Shown here one piece after another: positions 58,220 to 64,000 of a DNA stretch of 64,000 bases. Both the position numbers and the translations under genes were made by a program. The DNA is taken from positions 38,464,024 through 38,528,023 of the forward strand of contig CM037788.1 in assembly GCA_021229015.1 (NCBI GenBank). Reading direction: 5' to 3'. The first letter of the stretch is position 1, and the number at the start of each line of letters is the position of its first letter. Source of the DNA: Solen grandis. Taxonomy: Eukaryota; Mollusca; Bivalvia; Adapedonta; Solenidae. The notes beneath the pieces are model-generated. The model was given only the letters and a program-made list of their open reading frames with translations. It did no database searches and had not been told where the DNA came from.

Positions 58220-59735
58220 ATTGGATTAAACAGTCATGATATACAAATACAATTATCTATAGACACGAATTGAAGATAAGGACATATATATTAAGCATAT
58301 ATGTGCTGATGCGAAAAAATACATTAAAGAAATAAGAATAAAATAATATACACTTGTTAAGATGTTATTTTATGATTTTGATTCCCCCTACAAATACATA
58401 CATATTTTCAAAGTTCAGCGTAATTATTTCCGGTAATTTTTTTTATTGGAAATGAAGATCATCAAAAAATAAAAGTATTCAGTATATGCAAAAAGACGAC
58501 ATCTAGTAATCTAGCTGCTGCTATACCAGGCAACTTATTAAATTGAATCACTTGCATTTATCACGATTGCATTCTAAAATTAATTTCAGTTGTATATTAT
58601 TATACATGTAAAGACCCAAATTTAAATTAAATTACTTATTTCCCTTATCGTAATTAATGCTCGGTTTGTTTAACTGACTTATGCAAGCAATGCATTTTCA
58701 AATTTTTGTTCAATTAGAAACGAACATATTTCCATTTGAATTGGAAAAGTTTCGGCGTAAAATCTTTCTCTAACACTACCACCTTGTTTATCATTTCAAT
58801 CCTTTACATGTATTTGAAAACGTTTGAGCGATTTTTTATAACCAGTTATAACTTATAATGATATGATAATTCGGGAACAATTATAAGAAAATATGAGTTC
58901 CTCGAAAAGCCGTGAGCCTCGAAAACCAGAGAGAATATGATTGTGTTTGTTGTATCATGGAAAGTAATGCATAGTTCCATGACCTACCTATTAGCATTCT
59001 TAACAATAGATTACAATTAGATTTTGTCCCACAAACACGATGTTAACAAAGGAGCACATGTCATTATTTGTGGTCAAACCTATCTTTATTTAAATAAAAG
59101 TTAGGGTCAGGAAACTATCCATTGATCTTGTGCCTGGACTAGGAATTAGACATAATGTTTGAAGAATCTCTCCTCGTTTAACGTTTTACTGTATGTTAGT
59201 CGTAAATACCAAAGTAAGTTACGCCGTCTTTTCAATATGTTACAGAAACCATTTAAAAGGCCTAAAAAGAAACGTTTCAAACTGTAATAATTTTGTTCCT
59301 AAAGACAGCAATACAGCTATATGTCATTTCAGAAGCATCTAAAACTATTGTATTTTTATCTCGGTTGTATAGCGTGAAAACATTAACTAGAAGATAGTGA
59401 TACAAATTACCTGCTTCTAGGCGAAATTGAATGACTGGCATATAACAGATACCCTCAAGGTTTTGTTTTAACTATTGGCATGCAACCGTCAGGATGTATC
59501 TGATGTTTGTTTAAAGCATATTGCTTAAATTATTGTATGTATCATTTCGTAACACTGTGTAGTAGATACACTCATGTACTCTAATCACTATGGCGTGTTT
59601 AAATAAAGTTTAAATCAGCTTGGTAGTGATGACATTCTCGCGTGGAAGAACAATGTTGATATGTTTACGGAGCTTAACAGAACATACATCGGGGTCTTAT
59701 AATTCTAGCTTAATTTCATGTTCTCATTCAGAGTC
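58220..59735. other. Non-coding stretch between receptor units
   Basis: No exon or named repeat recognised. Confidence 0.4.
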
Positions 59736-59739
59736 GTCA

Positions 59740-59775
<36 letters not shown>
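59740..59775. repeat. (TA)n(GA)n microsatellite
   Basis: About 21 bases of TA followed by about 15 bases of GA. Confidence 0.93.
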
Positions 59776-60261
59776 CGTAACGATATGTTTACCCAACGAT
59801 ACGATACGTATCGTGATACATTGGTCACAATATGGGTTTTAATTTAAATTTGTGTCAACCTTGTTTCCTATCTCTAAATGAAAAGTAAATTCAGAAACAC
59901 AGCAAAAACTTTAATTGTTTAATATATCAGGCATAGTTTTATCATAACAAATATAAAACAAGTTGTGCCTTCTGTAAAAACAAGTTTTTTTTTAATTTAA
60001 AATTTTTGGAAAAACTTTTAAAAAAATCAATAAAGTCATAATCATACACACATGGAGTTATGATTTAAGATAAAAAATAAAGCTATTAATATTAAGATAG
60101 CAAGTTAAAACCTGCAGGAAAATGATACAAAAGGAAATTACTTAGAAGTGTTTCAAATTAACAACAATTCGGAGCAATACAAAGTCAGATGAACAGAGTG
60201 AAGTACAATCAAAAGTAACAGTTATAAAACTAATAAGAACTAACAGTAACGTGCACCTGTT

Positions 60262-60341
60262 ATGTTTGTTTGTTTATTGGGTTAAACGTCCCACCGACAG
60301 TATTTCAGTCATTGGAGACGATGTCTACTTGAAACAGATAC
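60262..60341 (-). repeat. SINE family B, tail fragment
   Basis: TGTTTGTTTGTTTATTGGG, AAACGTCCCACCGACAG and GAGACGATGTCTACTTGAAA match the family B tail on the - strand. Confidence 0.82.
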
Positions 60342-60516
60342 TACTAATAATATATTTTCCCAATATTACAATAATTCTCATAGATACAATATTCGCTTAC
60401 ATCTATATCAAAAGTATTCCAAATAAATGCTATTTTCCAAAATTTTAAATATTTCCAAAAATATTTAACAATTTTTTCGTGTGTGTGTGTGATAAAGATA
60501 TTGCGTGAAAGCTCAT

Positions 60517-60690
60517 ATTTACGAGGTGTTACTTTTTATTGTCTTGTAATGTTTTAATATTGGTATAGTTTATGGAATTTAGTCTCGTTAAAATTTTGGT
60601 TTGTGATACTCTTTAATACAACTGTATGTACGTGTATGTTTTAATATTGTTTATGATTTTAGTCGTGTTTATTAATGAGATTCAAGTAAA
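60517..60690 (+). repeat. Distal flank of receptor copy B, duplicate of 25015-25220
   Basis: Colinear similarity including GTAATGTTTTAATATTGGTA and the TGTATGTACGTGTA word. Confidence 0.6.
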
Positions 60691-60699
60691 TGAATGTAT

Positions 60700-62050
60700 A
60701 GTTGAATATACATGCATAATTAATTGTTACAATTAGTCACACATTTGATGAGTAAAACGATATTATCATATTTATAATATTAATTCATTTTGGAATTTTT
60801 TTACATACATATTTACAAAGTAAATCATTTTTCTGAAAGAATAAGAAAAATATATATTATCATATCAAGACTATATTTTATACCGTGATGCGAAATTACA
60901 GCAACAATGCCAATAAAGAGAGAATGCTATGAGGTCAGATATATAATAATGAAAATGCACAGATTTTTGGTAGGAGGGATGGACACATTAAATAGATATG
61001 TTGAAGTTATGAATATTAGTAGAAATAAACATAAATATAAGACATTTCATATCATGCTGTTGGCTTTCTATTTTTGCATATTCTTCAGTAATAATTCCAA
61101 CATCAGACTGTTTCAGATTAAACCCACCGGAAGTCCTACTGATGATACCGAGTTGTAAGCGATTCTGATTCCAACGTGTTCATGGTTATTTTATTACAAT
61201 TGGCTTAAGAATGGGCCTATTCGTCTGGAACTTTCTGTTAAGAACGAAAAGTGGGCGGAGGTAGATACACAAAGAAAGAAAAGTCAATCAACGAAATAAA
61301 TCCCAGTTAAATAGATTATTGCATATATTTTGCTTATATCAATAGCATTTTTATAAAGAAGTTAAAAACATGCAGATTTGATTAAAGATTTCCTTCACCT
61401 TGTCTATAGTGGTAACTGATTAAGCTAAAACGATAAAACAGGCTATTCATGGCATTTATTTCAAGACACGTGACATTATCCTATCTATACGCAAAACGTA
61501 AAGTTGTGTTCTGCTTAAACAGAAAATGTTACATAGTCTAATATCTTAATTTTATAGAGTTTTGTTTAGCTGAAATGTGCGGTTGTTTGAATAAGTCTTG
61601 TTTTTTTTTAATTATCGCTTAAGTGGGCTAGATTTTAGTCCTGAAAATCATTTAGAGATTAACATCGGAAAATTTACTTCTTTGAGTGAGTACTCAACGC
61701 TGTAACGCATCATCTTATCACTTCACTTATCGAATAGAAATGTCAGTTGAAGTACGCCTATTGATATTTTAGAACATTTATTCAGTTAAACATATACCTT
61801 TAACTATGTTTGTGTAACCCAACAATGTACTTAATGATATGTAAGAAGTAGACATCTTTTGGTTATCTTTGTGAACTGTGGATATGTATTTTATACTTTG
61901 TGTTTTGTATAATTTTATAAACGTACAATTAATATATTTTGTTGGCGCCGCCTTATTGACAGTGGCGACGAGCAATAGTTTAAATGTTATAATGTCCATT
62001 TTTAAGTGTGTAAACCTAGAATATTTTTTCATTCCAAAGTAACTCTGTAT
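60700..62050. other. Non-coding stretch
   Basis: No recognisable gene. An 83-codon frame at 60907-61158 lacks family features. Confidence 0.4.
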
Positions 62051-62059
62051 TATTTAGAT

Positions 62060-62366
62060 GTACAGCAATCAGCTTACCGTCGATACTTGGTTCGACATTA
62101 CCTCTTTACCTGGGCGAGAGGAAGAAACACACCGACTAGCATATACATACTTAGCACATACGGTAACCATATTTCCTACCTGTGAATCAGTCCACGTTCT
62201 TTCTTTTTGTCATGTATGCTTATTTCTTTTTCTCGTGATCAGTTAAGGCGCGACTTTACATCTTCAATCATCTTATTTCAATAAAATAAGAGAATATATT
62301 TATGAGATTACATAAATCCAGCAACAGCCAGAAGAAAATAACATTATCTGTTATCTACAGTTATCG
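62060..62366 (+). promoter_or_regulatory. 5' block of receptor copy C (putative promoter and 5' UTR exon)
   Basis: Colinear with 20205-20478: CAATCAGCTTACCGTCGATA, CTTTACCTGGGCGAGAGGAA, ACTAGCATATACATA, ending ACAGTTATCG before a GTAAGTAA donor. No receptor coding exon follows before copy D begins, so the unit is truncated. Confidence 0.55.
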
Positions 62367-62744
62367 GTAAGTAATACATTTATAAATGATTATGATATTG
62401 TCATAAGTTAATATCGATGAAGCAAACAATGAGTTATGTCATACAAAGACTACTGGAAGTTTGGAATTGTTCTACACAACGCACCTAGATCAAAGACCTA
62501 TTAAACAAAAATTTACAACAAGTCTAAATCTCACAAAACCACGCAGCATATTGCCCGATACTCACAAAGTCATGCTTTCAAATATCTCCCATTCTATTGA
62601 AGATATGTGGAGGTAAATCATATCTTACAAAAGAACATTGCATTACCGTCAAAATGATGCCAATTTTGTTAAAATAAGTCAAGATATATATAATTCAAAA
62701 GCTTTTGTCAGATATAATCCAGTTTTCTTATAGTGTTTCTGTTA

Positions 62745-63240
62745 GTACTCATTATTAATTCTGTGACATATTTGGGTTAAAATAATCAAATGGTGATATT
62801 AACTCTTTCCTAATATTTTCATACATTTTGCATTCTAAACCAAAGTGACATTCATCTTCTTAAATGTTACAAGAACTGCATTTGCGTTCATTTACAGGAC
62901 TGGTCTAGCAATAGGTTTCTTACATTTACCGGTTCCAATATCTAGTCTTTAAGATTATACTCAAAAACGTACTAAGTTATTTCTGTTCTTATTGCAAGCA
63001 ATGATATCAAAATTAGTTAAGAACTGAAAGTCAACAATATTTCTATAATATACAGCGCTACTTGAGTTTTTTAAACGGCCGTTCCAGTTTTGCAAAAACT
63101 GATTCCTTTTTTTTTTTTTTTTTTTGTTATTTTTAATCATTTTGTTTAGCCAATGAAAGAAAATATTTTTGTTATCCACTGATTGAGAATACCATGTTTC
63201 CCAAAAGCGTAGTGTGAAAAGCAATAATGAGCACTATTTT
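62745..63240 (-). pseudogene. LINE ORF2 C-terminal fragment inserted in receptor copy C
   Basis: The - strand reads LRFWETWYSQSVDNKNIFFH, then NQFLQNWNGRLKNSSSAVYY, matching the younger LINE's FYEAWLSQSV...QNWFSRLQNSSRALFY. It then gives RLDIGTGKC, a C-x2-C...H...C remnant (KCSSCN, EDECHF) and ECKMYENIRKEL to a stop. A long A-run on this strand breaks the frame. It is 5'-truncated, with no RT core. Confidence 0.82.
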
Positions 63241-63765
63241 TTACAATTACGTTAATTCACAAAATCTTGATAGTGCAATGCAAATTATTCTAATACATTG
63301 TATATCTTTTTAGAATATGCATCTAATAGTAAAATTGTTACATTTACCTCTGTGATTTTTCAATACTTTTTTGAAAGTTTGCAAAATTCAATGATCTGCT
63401 GTGTTCCAACACAAATATTTTCCATCGGTTTTATAGTAGTTTCTTAAATCTGTTTAATAGGTCTTTGCCTAGATAGATCACCAAATACACATTTCCCACA
63501 GGTACAGGCGCGGTTTACTAATGCGGCTGTGTTTGAGTCATACACAGATACGATAACAGTTATAGAGCGACCTCAAGCTCATAACATATAGCAGAATGCA
63601 CAAGTGGCAACTGACTTTAACCACCAACCTTCTGCATGCCAAAGGAAAAGCTTCCTCTGCTTCATTTATGAGTAGAAATCCTTAGTGTGTACGTTCTTAT
63701 TCATTTCTATTACACTGTTAACCTATAATAGTCAATAATTTCAAAGTAATCCTCTAAGTATACAA

Positions 63766-64000
63766 GCAATAAACTTACCGTCGATGCTCATTTTCTCATT
63801 AGCTCGTTAAACACCGATTTGCATATAGCTACATATCCTACGTGCAAGTCATTCCACCTTCACTTGTAATCACACCACTTGCTTAAATTTATCCCGTATT
63901 CAATTAAAATAAGATTGTTTATCTACAATGTCCGTATTCATATAAAATGGATTGTGAAAGAATGTGTCTATGAGATAATATAAACCCAGCGACATTAAAA
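63766..64000 (+). promoter_or_regulatory. 5' block of receptor copy D, runs off the window
   Basis: CAATAAACTTACCGTCGATG, then CTCATTTTCTCATTAGCTCG, CAAGTCATTCCACC and, near the edge, TATGAGATAATATAAACCCA matching copy C's TATGAGATTACATAAATCCA. A further receptor gene or pseudogene probably continues beyond 64000. Confidence 0.5.

Noticed and set aside
62487..63470. Inverted AAAGACCTATTAAACA words about 950 bp apart
   Set aside because: A 16-bp match in AT-rich sequence could be chance, and similarity outside the word is weak.

Overview
This is a gene-poor, AT-rich stretch of animal nuclear DNA. GT-AG introns, a claudin-like four-helix gene, duplicated nicotinic-receptor-like (Cys-loop) genes, two tRNA-derived SINE families, several APE-type LINE lineages and short TIR elements together fit a mollusc, most likely a bivalve. 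That assignment is inferred from gene and repeat style; no species marker was identified. Two 100-base runs of N (2400-2499, 52500-52599) are assembly gaps.

Layout. 1-2.5 kb: two + strand exons resembling the C-terminal part of TBC1D5, with a full-length SINE in the preceding intron. 6.2-13.6 kb: an old, 5'-truncated LINE split by a nearly complete younger LINE (7681-13143) with a 9-bp target-site duplication; the old reading frame rejoins exactly across the insertion. 13.7-17 kb: a full-length SINE, a degenerate tandem array and a pogo/Tigger-type transposase remnant on the - strand. 18.4-25.2 kb: first nicotinic-receptor-like unit (copy A), a pseudogene with at least five frameshifts and one nonsense codon. 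25.3-32.6 kb: LINE tail, SINE pieces, two DNA-transposon-like elements with internal satellites (about 153 and 169 bp), a tRNA-Pro-like repeat and long inverted repeats.

33-46.6 kb: a - strand claudin/PMP22-like gene (exons at 46593-46440, 39528-39388 and 39105-38942). Its long first intron holds two LINE remnants, a MITE and a SINE fragment. 47.5-50.2 kb: a 67-bp tandem array, a compact intact 163-codon single-exon ORF between 22-bp inverted repeats, a 165-bp near-perfect palindrome and a 38-bp tandem array. 52-53.7 kb: LINE tail and a 983-bp TA-flanked pogo/mariner-like non-autonomous element. 55.4-60.7 kb: second receptor-like unit (copy B), also broken. 62.0-64.0 kb: two further copies (C, D) of the receptor 5' block; D runs off the window.

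The likely functional host content is the TBC1D5-like exons, the claudin-like gene and perhaps the small ORF at 48.7 kb. The rest records repeat insertion and decay of a tandem Cys-loop receptor family. No CRISPR, operon or prokaryotic feature is present.
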